A DNA stretch of 55,251 nt, taken from positions 5,001-60,251 of the forward strand of contig CAICTM010000548.1 of assembly GCA_903772945.1 (NCBI GenBank). Direction: 5' to 3'. Shown piece after piece: positions 38,713 through 48,156 of this stretch. Each line of letters begins with the position of its first letter. Position 1 is the first letter of the stretch. The notes beneath the pieces were generated by a model, which was not told the origin of the DNA, searched no databases, and saw only the letters and a program-made list of their open reading frames with translations. Position numbers and translations under genes: made by a program. This DNA is from Seminavis robusta. Lineage: Eukaryota > Bacillariophyta > Bacillariophyceae > Naviculales > Naviculaceae.

Positions 38713-40176
38713 TGGGATCCCCTATTCCGGTGAAGCCAGGATAAGGATAGAGATAATGTAAGCTGGCAAAACTGGAAATTGAAGGTTCAATAAAAGTTAG
38801 GGGTAGGAATATATCAATGTAATTTAAGGTTAGTGCACTCAGGACAAAAACACAATAAGCCAGCAGGTGTTGTAAATTTAGAGTTACACAATCGAATGAT
38901 AGCTGTAAATTATGGGTTAGCCCGTGGCTACGCCAATGCTAGCTTAATATAAAACAGAAGGTTACAATGAGGGAATGATAGTGGGCGGCAACACACGACG
39001 AAGTCGGGTGTTGTCGCCAGGGCTAGCTTACATAAAAAAGAAGGTATAATGAGGGAATGATACCAGGTGGCAACACACGACGAAGTCGGGTGTTGTCGCC
39101 AGGGCTACCTTGAAAGAAGGATGCAATCTCAAACACGATCCTTTTTCTTCTATTTGTCTTTCTGCCGAGGTATCGCAGCTCCCGCTGACTTAATGCTATT
39201 TCCTATTTCCTATTTCCTATTTTCTATTTACCTCGGCAGGTTAACTGCCTGAGTTCTCAACCCCTTTAATGCTATTTCCTATTCCGGTGAAGCCAAAATA
39301 TAGGGATAGAGATAGTCTTAAGCCAACAAAACTGGAAATTGAAGGTTCTACAAATTTAGGGGTAGGAATAAATCATGATTATTCAAGGTTAGTGCACTCA
39401 ACACAATAAGCCTGCAGAAGCTACAAAGAATACAATTACATAAGGGAATGACAGCTGTAAATTATGGTTAGCGGGCTACAAAGAATACAATTACATAAGG
39501 GAATGGCAGCTGGTAAATTATAGAGTAGCGGGCGGCAACACACGACGTAGTCGGGTGTTGTCGCCAGGGCTAGCTTTTAAAATAAAGAAGGTTGCAATGA
39601 GGGAATGAATGATACCGGGCGGCAACACACGACGTAGTTGGGTGTTGTCGCCAGGGCTGGCTTGAAAGATGGGTGCAATCTCGAACATGATCCTCCTTCT
39701 TCTATCTGTCTTTCTGCCGAGGTATCGCAGCTCCCGCTGACTTACCTATTTCCTATTTCCTATTCCGGTGAAGCCAAAGTATAAGGATAGAGATAGTCAT
39801 AAGCCAACAAAACTGAACATTGATGGTTCAATACAAGTTAGGGGTAGGAATAAATCATTAATATTTAAGGTTAGTGCAATCAGCACAACAGCACAATAAG
39901 CCAGCAGGAGCTGTAAAGGTTAGAGTTACAATAAGGGAATGGCAGCTGGTAAATTATAGAGTAGCGGGCGGCAACACACGACGTAGTCGGGTGTTGTCGC
40001 CAGGGCTAGCTTAATAAAGAAGGTTGCACTGAGGGAATGAATGATACCGGGCGGCAACACACGACGTAGTCGGGTGTTGTCGCCAGGGCTGGCTTGAAAG
40101 ATGGGTGCAATCTCGAACATGATCCTCCTTCTTCTATCTGTCTTTCTGCCGAGGTATCGCAGCTCCCGCTGACTTA
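38713..40176. repeat. Three tandem ~0.45-0.55 kb satellite units with six hairpins
   Basis: Units start with ATTCCGGTGAAGCCA at about 38716, 39272 and 39757 and end with GCAGCTCCCGCTGACTTA near 39194, 39746 and 40176. Shared blocks in order: AAGGATAGAGATA, AGTTAGGGGTAGGAATA, AAGGTTAGTGCA, GGGAATG-CAGCTG, then two copies of a 32-bp hairpin (GGCAACACACGACG-AGTCG...TGTTGTCGCC) at 38987, 39069, 39534, 39621, 39970 and 40053, then a Cys-codon-free tail ATCTGTCTTTCTGCCGAGG. A CTATTTC microsatellite lies between units 1 and 2. No ORF spans a unit. This may be a satellite or part of a larger repeat family. Confidence 0.85.
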
Positions 40177-40312
40177 ATCCCTGCTCAAACCCAAATTTGT
40201 GCGGCAGTCCGTGAAGTCGAAATTTGCGTGTAAGGCTCCAGGTGGTTGCTGGAATGGTACGGTAGGGGGTCAGGCCCTAGCTAGAGTAGTTTAGCTAGCA
40301 AATTGAAATGCT

Positions 40313-43300
40313 TCACTTCAGTTCAAGGGTTTCGACGTCCATTCTTAACTTGCCCAGTCCTCCCCGACGGTCCACCTTTGATTGTTGCAACAAGTCACGA
40401 ACAAGGTTGGCGGCAGGCAACTTGTCTTGAAGTTTCCTCGACTCCACTACAAGCCTAGCAACAGCAAAGAGACCGCCATCGACGGCTTCTTGCCTCGTGT
40501 CAAGCGCTTCCTGGCAACGAGCGACAGTCGCGGAGTCAAACGCGCGGTGCCTTTGTGATAAATCATCGAGATCGTCCGCTTGCAGACATCTCGTCAATGT
40601 TGCCCGAAGGAGCTCATCATCAGATGTTTCCATCAATGCTGTCGAAAGTTCGAGATCTGTTTGGTAACCACTATCCACGTCCCCCCTGATCGCCATTTCG
40701 AGCAACTCTGTTTGCTCTCGCAGAAGCGCCATGTAGAACTCTCTGGCGAGAAATGCAGCAGCTCGTCGAACGGGTCTCGATGCATCCAGACGCAGCAACT
40801 GAACTGCTGTCGTTGCGAGCGCGTGGCAGTATTGTGCCAGAGTTGATGGGTGTGTTCCGGGCAGAAGCTCGGATACGATAGAAACCCGTGCTGCGGTGAC
40901 CAAATCAGTCTCTTCAGCAAGGAAGACAGGTCCACCTGTGTTTATTCTTATCCGTTGCTTCTCGGCTTTTTCCTCAAGATCTTCCACATCATCATCGTCG
41001 TCATCCACCCGGCCTCGCAAAAAGTACTGATGCGTTTCACGCTGAATGGTCTCAACGTTCTCGGCGTTCGACAGCAAGTCCGGATTCACTGCTGTGCCTT
41101 TTCTCTGCTCGCCGAACAACATAATATCCAACAACACGGAGACGTACTCGTCGATCTTGGCTCTTCGGCGGATGCAGAACATGAGTGCTTCTGCTAGCTT
41201 GACGCGTTGACCAGACGTAAGACTTGCACCCCGACCGCCGTCCTCGTGCCCTTCGTGTTGCTTTCCCGACGCAAGGTACAGACCTATGCGCGGTATGATA
41301 TCCCTGGGGCAAATGTCAGCCATCGTGGCGATACATTGAATCGCTGCCAAGTAGACGTAGGACTCTGGATCCGAAATTGCAGAGACGCAGAGCTCCAGCA
41401 CCTGGCTGCTAGTCCTTTCTAAGAAGCCTTGTGCTTTCTCTCCGTTATCATCTTCCACCTCCACGATAAGAACCTTTGGTTGCTGGCGTGCTTCTCCAGC
41501 GAGAAGTTGCTGAAACAAATGGCCTCGAAGTAATCTTTGCAGTGAAACGACCCCTTTCGCTCTGATTGGTGCTTCATTCGATGAAAGATCAGATTGAGAC
41601 TGTCGAATAGTTGCTTCAATCATACGTTCAGGTGTGAGTTGTTGCTCCATCGCGAAGTCGTCAACGACAGCTGTAGTCGGTGCTTGGCGCGCTGCAAGCA
41701 GAGCCAAGGCATGGCCAGCCAGCTCGGCTATTTCCCCACAAGATGAATAAAGCGCATGGGTGGCTTCCTCATCCCCATCGACCGTGGCTCTCATCCATGA
41801 CAAGTCTGATACTTCCGCGAGGGGATGTAAAAGCGACGGGAAGGATTGAATGATAGCTTCCTCTTTGTTGGAACGCTTGCCCGTGGTTCCATAGTCCATG
41901 ATGGTAACCAACAACCCAAGCATGAGAGACGTGACGGAGATAATCATGCCAACATCGCTTGAATCAATGCTGTCGCTGTCTTTGCTCACTGCGTCAAGCG
42001 GTTGCGAGTTGCCGGGTTCACGTGATGATGAAGGCGACCCCATGATAGTTCGAGAAAAGAAATCCCCACTCCCGATGAATGTTTTGTCCTCAAGCTCGTC
42101 AGACTCCGAACCGGAAACACGATTCTCTGCACCGTCATCCGTCTCCATCAGTATCATCTTTTCACCTGAAAAGAAGGGAACGGCACAAGCAAACACCAAC
42201 TGCATCATCTGAAAAATCCCTGCGCCATCATCTTGGCTGGTTTTTAGGAGGTTTTCCGGTGGACACGTTTCACACAATAGAGGAATGAAGCACATGGCGA
42301 CGATGCGGAACATGCCAGATGTTTGGCGAAAGATGACAGGCAGCCGGTGCCTCTGCGGATTGTTGGAAAAATAGAGTAGGAGCACAAAGTAAAAGACAGC
42401 AGAGGAGAGACTGCGTTGTCGTCGTCGGGTCTCCGCATCCGTGTCTGGACTTTCATTAGCACCAGTAGAATCCAAAGAGTTGATCAACTTCAAAACTAGA
42501 GCAACTCGACTTTCCAACGAAGTGACCGCGTCTTTTTGTTGTTGTTGACTGGTTGTATCGGATGATTGCTTTTGCGGTTGCACAATCCTAATGGTGGACA
42601 AGCTAGCACCGTCGGACGACGCAGCCGTATCAATGGTGTAGACATTGCCTCCATTGTCCCAATCGGAAGGGGCCGTTGCATAGACCAAGGCCATGGCAGC
42701 GATTTGAACACTATCCACCTTTGATGCTGATGATGCAAAATTGCTTTGTAGCAAAGCATGTAGGGCTAGCTTCATTGTGAACGTTACGTCATCGTGGAAA
42801 CTCGTTTTGATCACAGGTGCTGGTACGCATGCCAACCGCAACATTTGTCCAAAGATTGTGGATTGGATTCTTTCGGAATCATCATCAGCAGCCGATCCTT
42901 CCAGAGGCAGAAAGAGCACCATTGCCACATTCGCAGCATTCATGGACGGAGGCAGGGATGACAAGAGGATTGCCATTCGTTGTACCGTTTGATGAACCGA
43001 GGAATCATCACCTGCTTCCGTGTTAATATTGGTCAGCATGCCCGTACTCAAGTGTCGCATCATTTTCGTTTGCATTTCCTGCGTGGGCAGTTGATCCAAT
43101 ATGGCCCATACGGTGTGTATATCCAATGTTTGCTTTTGCGTGAGACTATCCGTCTTGTGACGATGGCAGTCCTGTGCCGTTCCATCCAGTATCTGAATCA
43201 TTTGCTGGACCAGCAAATCGAAATACTGAGACTGGTGATTGTTGTTATTATCGGAGGAGGGTGTGATCAACGTGCGTGCCAGTCGGAGACTCGCCGCCGT

Positions 43301-44500
43301 CTTGTCCTTGGGTGGTGCCGCATGGACAAAGACTTGAAAAATGACGGATAGATTGCGGGATGCCAGTTGTGTCAAATGTGCTGCCACTCGTTGTCGCAAC
43401 CAAGGTGGAGACTTGGTGCCTTGTAACAGCAATGCTTGCAGGGATTGTGCCTGCAAGGCTGGATCAACTCGGTTGTGAATATTATTTGTCGTGGGTTGTG
43501 GTAGTACCAATAATTGGTTTCGGACCACGTCGTATTCTTTGGCCAGAGAAAAAGATGGATCTACCATTGTCGTCTTCATTAATTTTTGTTGTCGTGTCAT
43601 TTGCTGTAGTCGCATGCGGTAAGCTTCGGCTTGGAAGATGGCCGCATACAGATCGGACAAATGTCTTGGCAGCAACATGGGCCGGAATCGATCCAGCAAG
43701 AGCAATTTTCCCAACACGACAACCGTTGTTTGGAGATCTTGTACCAGCTGCTGCAAAAAGACAATTTCCTTCCCCTTGGGTGGAACGGTGCGTTGTTGTT
43801 GACTTGCCCACAGCAAACTGGGCCGTGCAATTCGGCCTGCCAGAGATTTGGGTACAAAATAGCGAGCACGGTCTTGTACGGGAAACAGAATATTGGGCTG
43901 CAAAAAGGGTAGGATGGAAGTGCATACGGTAAACTCGAGAAAGGCACCAATGTCGGTATAATTCTGCAAGGACAACAATCCTGGGGGAGGAGGAGGCGGG
44001 GCTTTCTTTCTTGTGGTCTTTTGTGGGGATTGGGTGTCTTGTGGTTGAACTGCTGGTATCCGATCCAGTGATTCGTACGAGTCACTCAATGATCGCGCCA
44101 ACGGCAGTAACACTTCCATGGTAAGCCGACGTCTGGAATGATCCGTGGGACTTGCTGCAGCGTCATGGTGGTCAATCGGATGCCGAGCAATAATGGACTG
44201 AACAGCTTGCACGATACCCTGGTCTTGGAAATGGGCGTACAGATCGACAGCAGCAATCGCATCCAAGGGATCTTTTGTGGTGTTCCCGTTGCCATTGGCC
44301 TTGAGGGCACTCCACAAGACTGCAGGTTTGATGGCATTGAACTCTTTGATGCTTCGGAGGCTTTCCACGCATCTTTGGATGGCCAAGACAATCTCAGACG
44401 CTCTCTCTTCAAGGGACTCTACCGACATGGACGAGGATGGTGCAGTTGTCTCCTCTGACGGCGTATTGTATGATTGTAGACTATGTATGGTTGTTGTCAT
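40313..44500 (-). CDS. TANGO6 / Rtp1-like HEAT-repeat protein
   Basis: 1395 aa, uninterrupted. The C-terminal ~400 residues carry the RTP1_C1/C2 signature order: SDPESYVYLAAIQCIATMAD (~1045), then SGQRVKLAEALMFCIRRR (~1100), VSVLLDIMLFGEQ, and VTAARVSIVSELLPG...RPVRRAAAFLAREFYMAL (~1200-1255). In animals TANGO6 and in yeast Rtp1 have this arrangement; Rtp1 assists assembly and nuclear import of RNA polymerase II subunits. The N-terminal two thirds are alpha-helical, HEAT-like, with low-complexity insertions: KKAPPPPPPG (~163-173), Ser/Asp-rich near 820-850, and Asp-rich before ~1175. Slightly longer than animal TANGO6 because of these insertions. First ATG at 44500; a Met at residue 24 (MSVESLEER) is an alternative start. 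Transport/assembly function is inferred from family. Confidence 0.75.
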   Translation of the reverse strand: MTTTIHSLQSYNTPSEETTAPSSSMSVESLEERASEIVLAIQRCVESLRSIKEFNAIKPAVLWSALKANGNGNTTKDPLDAIAAVDLYAHFQDQGIVQAVQSIIARHPIDHHDAAASPTDHSRRRLTMEVLLPLARSLSDSYESLDRIPAVQPQDTQSPQKTTRKKAPPPPPPGLLSLQNYTDIGAFLEFTVCTSILPFLQPNILFPVQDRARYFVPKSLAGRIARPSLLWASQQQRTVPPKGKEIVFLQQLVQDLQTTVVVLGKLLLLDRFRPMLLPRHLSDLYAAIFQAEAYRMRLQQMTRQQKLMKTTMVDPSFSLAKEYDVVRNQLLVLPQPTTNNIHNRVDPALQAQSLQALLLQGTKSPPWLRQRVAAHLTQLASRNLSVIFQVFVHAAPPKDKTAASLRLARTLITPSSDNNNNHQSQYFDLLVQQMIQILDGTAQDCHRHKTDSLTQKQTLDIHTVWAILDQLPTQEMQTKMMRHLSTGMLTNINTEAGDDSSVHQTVQRMAILLSSLPPSMNAANVAMVLFLPLEGSAADDDSERIQSTIFGQMLRLACVPAPVIKTSFHDDVTFTMKLALHALLQSNFASSASKVDSVQIAAMALVYATAPSDWDNGGNVYTIDTAASSDGASLSTIRIVQPQKQSSDTTSQQQQKDAVTSLESRVALVLKLINSLDSTGANESPDTDAETRRRQRSLSSAVFYFVLLLYFSNNPQRHRLPVIFRQTSGMFRIVAMCFIPLLCETCPPENLLKTSQDDGAGIFQMMQLVFACAVPFFSGEKMILMETDDGAENRVSGSESDELEDKTFIGSGDFFSRTIMGSPSSSREPGNSQPLDAVSKDSDSIDSSDVGMIISVTSLMLGLLVTIMDYGTTGKRSNKEEAIIQSFPSLLHPLAEVSDLSWMRATVDGDEEATHALYSSCGEIAELAGHALALLAARQAPTTAVVDDFAMEQQLTPERMIEATIRQSQSDLSSNEAPIRAKGVVSLQRLLRGHLFQQLLAGEARQQPKVLIVEVEDDNGEKAQGFLERTSSQVLELCVSAISDPESYVYLAAIQCIATMADICPRDIIPRIGLYLASGKQHEGHEDGGRGASLTSGQRVKLAEALMFCIRRRAKIDEYVSVLLDIMLFGEQRKGTAVNPDLLSNAENVETIQRETHQYFLRGRVDDDDDDVEDLEEKAEKQRIRINTGGPVFLAEETDLVTAARVSIVSELLPGTHPSTLAQYCHALATTAVQLLRLDASRPVRRAAAFLAREFYMALLREQTELLEMAIRGDVDSGYQTDLELSTALMETSDDELLRATLTRCLQADDLDDLSQRHRAFDSATVARCQEALDTRQEAVDGGLFAVARLVVESRKLQDKLPAANLVRDLLQQSKVDRRGGLGKLRMDVETLELK

Positions 44501-45052
44501 CGAAAAATAATGGTCAAGGTTTTGTGAAAGTCCCCTTTTGCCGTTTCCCTCGGAAGCCGAATCGAATCGAATCGAACATTCAATCAGGTGTGATTATAAA
44601 TAGCAGTAATAATGCAATAACAGATTTAACATCCAAGCTACTAGCTAGGCAAGCTACTAGTATCTGAGACTGTGACGTCTATTTCAAACCTGTCGCCGGG
44701 ATCAATTGTGCAAAAGCAGGGACCATAGAGCAATGAAAGGTGCATGCAAGAAGCAGCAAGCGCTGCAGGATGTCTTAGGACGTTTGGACCCAAGAGGCAC
44801 CGGTACCTTATTATGCGATTCGATTCCTAAGAATGCGGTGGCAACGCGACAAAGCAGAGTTTGAGTTGCTATTACGATACAGTACTTCATGTTTGTTTGC
44901 TGCTCCCTGCCAGCTCGAGCAGCAGCAGTGCGATGTATCATACCGTATCAGCCCTCAAGCACTCAGGCAGGGTCCTAACCAGCTATTTAAGCCTCTTTAT
45001 TCCTCCCTTCGTTCGTGAAATCGATTTAACTGTTAAAATCGGCTTGCTTTCC

Positions 45053-45137
45053 ATCCATTTCCACGAAAGCTGCGGTACGGCGAACCATTGATTTCACATT
45101 CTCAATTCGCCGTACCGCAGCTTTCGTGGAAATGGAT
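45053..45137. repeat. Perfect 32-bp inverted repeat with 21-nt loop
   Basis: ATCCATTTCCACGAAAGCTG... (45053-45084) is followed after 21 nt by its exact reverse complement (45106-45137). Weaker pairing continues outward. The arms would form a very stable hairpin containing GGTACGGC. A smaller hairpin (CGATTTAAC / TTAAAATCG) lies just upstream at about 45022-45041. Confidence 0.95.
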
Positions 45138-45991
45138 TTCGCTTAGAGCCAGCCGAGCTTCCGAAAACGTCAGTCGTCAGTCACCCAACGAATCCTGGTT
45201 GATCCACATCAATCCTGGTGGATCACGAGATTCTATCAAAGAACAATCATATGCGATTTTCACCAGTTTTCCTGACGTACGGTGATTGCGTTTTGGCAGA
45301 ACGTGCGAACCAATGTATGTGGATAGGAATGAAATCTTGATTCGTACAACTAAATAAATCGACGAAAATAAATGTGTTTCGCGAATGCACGGAGGACACA
45401 CATGGAGAATGGATAGGACCTCGCCTCACAAGCCCACACCCCTAGCTAGTAGACTAACTAGCTCTGGCTAGAGCAGCAAGATTTTCCTGATCTTCTGGGC
45501 TCAGCTCCATTGTTCTGGTGGCTTCTTTTGAACGCGTTCACGAGCGGGGAAGCAAAGGTATTGTGTACAAGCAGGAATGGCGTCTTTGCATAAAAAACTA
45601 ACAGTCCTCCGACGCCACTGGTACAACCTGCAACACTCACCTCTCAGCCCAAGCCTGAAATATCTTGAAATAGCTAAATGTATCTACTGTCTAGCTAGCT
45701 GGCGATATCGCTCGTAGCACTCCTCTTGCTCTGCTTCTTTATCGGACCGGCGTATTGTCCAGAGCGACCTTTCTATTCTTCAGGTTCGCAGTTTCATGGA
45801 TTGGGCGAGGCTCTGTGCTCTACTTGGAGTAATAACAGCTCTCTACCAGCAACACTAAACTGCTCTGTCTCCATCCTCGGCCTATTTCGCCGAGCAAAGG
45901 CTGTTTAGCGATATCGCAATGCGGCAACCTTCTCTTTTTCTGCCTCTCTGTCTTGACCGGCCCATCCAGAGCGATCTCCATCACTTTTTAT

Positions 45992-46081
45992 GTTTCAAGA
46001 AGGGCTGGGCTGGACAGTTTCAAGGATTACCAGTTTCAAGGGCTGGGCTGGCCAATTGTTTCAAGGGCTGGGCTGGCCAGG
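45992..46081. repeat. Tandem GTTTCAAGGGCTGGGCTGGC, three copies
   Basis: Copies start near 45992 (with a small insertion), 46032 and 46058. The last two are identical over about 22 bp. Confidence 0.8.
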
Positions 46082-47442
46082 TTTGGGTGCAACATGTATT
46101 GTATACTGGCGGGCCTCTCTTTTAAAAGGTATCCCGAAGAAAAGGATCACCAAAAAGCTAGACTACTCCTACTCAGAAAAGTAAGCTAATAAAGACCGCT
46201 GAGTGGATCAAACCATCTCGTTTCGCTTGTTGCTACCGGTATCACACTTCGAAGGTCTCTCCAGCCACTCTCCAAGTACCGATACCGATGGTACCTGATA
46301 GTCTACTTTACCTTCACACGAGCGGCCCTCTAACATCACCACTTGCTCAATCAGTTGTTGAAGTAAAAAGCACCAACCCTAGCTACCAGTGCTCTAGAGC
46401 TAGCTACCGGTAGGTACCGTTGGCTACTCCCTCGGGCACCGCCACCTACACCAAGACACCAAGCAATCATCAAGCCCCAGCCACTACATGTAGTCTACTA
46501 AGTACCTGTAACCGGTACCGGACGTAGCTAGCTAAACATACTTGTACATGTTCTGTATTCATACATGCAGCTTGATGAACATAAAGAGCTCATCAAGATT
46601 GAATACTTTTTCCAGGAGGAGAGGTGATTTAAGCGGAAGCTTGCAGATAACATGGGTCGTGCACGGCTCTGTTTGCTTGCACACAAACATCCAGAGAGAA
46701 CAATCCAGTTGCTTCCTAAACACCTCCAAGCAGCTAAGCAATATTCTTGGTATTCGCATTGCCCCAGTTCAAACAATGCACAGAGTTGCCCAGCCCAAGC
46801 GTCACGAAGATAACCACGTGGTAAGCTTTCGAGGCTATTATCCACCGCCACATTCATCTTACCGAGACAATTCGTTTCACAGCAACCTGCTAAATGCAGC
46901 TGTGAACCTTGCACCCATGATCCATAATTAAATAGGGAGAAGAGGTACCCTAAACAATCGAGGGTCGGTTGGATGTTAACAATTGCTTATGCTTTCGCCA
47001 CCATGAACATTTATAGGATTTCTTCTCAAAGTAGGATGCTATTTAAGATGTGGTTGAGGAGCTGTTGAGACGAGACGGTGAGACGTTGCTGGGGTTTGCC
47101 AGTCTGCACGGTCACCATTTTTATTACATTTTCACGACGTCTCTGGACTCTGGAGTTACTGATGCTCCATCATTCAGCGCTATTCTCTACCGATCCCAAC
47201 TCAGCGATCCAAGCAGTTCACTCAAAGGTTGCTTAACGACTACAACTATCCATTCGGTAGCGCAGAGACCCAGAAGAGGAGTCAGGGAGGCGAAGAGAGC
47301 TCCATAATCTGACAGTTTGCAGGCTGACAAGTTCCCACTTATTTCTTCGCTTCAATCCATTCAATCCCAACACCAACCACAGCGTTCCCATAGTTAGTTT
47401 TGTTTGTAGAACAGAAGCAGAGATTGATTGAGATTCCAAAAG

Positions 47443-48156
47443 ATGGAGGTGTTATCTAGAAGTCTATCCGAGCGCATCCGCCGCAACTCCTTCTCCGGAG
47501 TTACAGTCAAGCTAGTCTTTCAAGAACTGGAAAACTTTCTCATGTTCCTGGTGGCCGAGTATACCCAAGACGCCGAGATTGCCGCGGTAGCGCGAGAGAA
47601 CTTTTCCGGCCTTGCCACACGAACACACACGGACGACGAGCTCAATGAGATTGTGGAGATGTTTGGTGCCATTCTGAACGGCTCGGATCAAGAACTACCT
47701 CCCAAGGCAGTGGCGCAAATCCATTCCTACGTGGGCCTGCTGAGAGTGCAGCAAAGACGGTACGCCTGTTCCATTCAATCCTATCTCAAGGCATTGTGGT
47801 TACAGACATCGTCCACTCGAGACCCATTAAATATTGCCATCACCGAGAACCGTCTCGGTCTGTCCTATGGTATGAGTGGCAATCTTCCTCAAGCGATCAG
47901 TCTGCTAGAAAAGTCTCTCGAGCACTACGAGACAGCTGGGCTCAAGCCAGATCATTATGTGGTGGATGATGCACAAGCAGCGCTGTCCGAGTTTCGATCC
48001 AGATATTTGCAGGAAACCTTGCAAAAGAACAAGAATAGCTTTCGATCAAGCTGCACACAGGCACTTGGAGCAAGGCGCCTGAGTCACATCCAAGAAGAAC
48101 TCGTATCAGCAGCAGCCACAGAGTTTCAAAGCGAACGGCTATATGCACGGTGGTAG
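47443..48156 (+). CDS. Small TPR-type helical repeat protein
   Basis: 237 aa from ATG 47443 (context AAAAGATGG). Entirely helical in character. Residues ~85-170 form two or three tetratricopeptide-like helix pairs: VAQIHSYVGLLRVQQRRYACSIQSYLKALWLQ pattern with small residues at TPR positions (written here in parts: IHSYVGLLRVQQRRY, ACSIQSYLKALWL), then AITENRLGLSYGMSGNLPQA, ISLLEKSLEHYETAG. The N-terminal ~70 residues are amphipathic helices; the C-terminus is basic and polar. TPRs mediate protein-protein contacts and no catalytic motif is present. I cannot assign a partner. Isolated gene in a repeat-rich region with no close neighbour on either side. Confidence 0.75.
   Translation: MEVLSRSLSERIRRNSFSGVTVKLVFQELENFLMFLVAEYTQDAEIAAVARENFSGLATRTHTDDELNEIVEMFGAILNGSDQELPPKAVAQIHSYVGLLRVQQRRYACSIQSYLKALWLQTSSTRDPLNIAITENRLGLSYGMSGNLPQAISLLEKSLEHYETAGLKPDHYVVDDAQAALSEFRSRYLQETLQKNKNSFRSSCTQALGARRLSHIQEELVSAAATEFQSERLYARW

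Larger units (their letters stand above)
44501..47442. other. Long gene-free interval
   Basis: No protein-like frame. It contains a TCGAA run (~44565), a strong hairpin (45053-45137), a GGGCTGGGCTGG tandem (45992-46081), and an imperfect ~90-bp duplication (about 45700-45790 against 45905-45985, sharing GATATCGC, ACCGG and CCAGAGCGA words). Dense TACCGGTA/GGTACCG words lie at 46230-46530. Confidence 0.55.

Noticed and set aside
38713..40176. CRISPR-like array because of regularly repeated hairpins
   Set aside because: Eukaryotic context. Repeats are part of larger ~0.5-kb tandem units, spacers are themselves repeated, and no cas-type gene is present.
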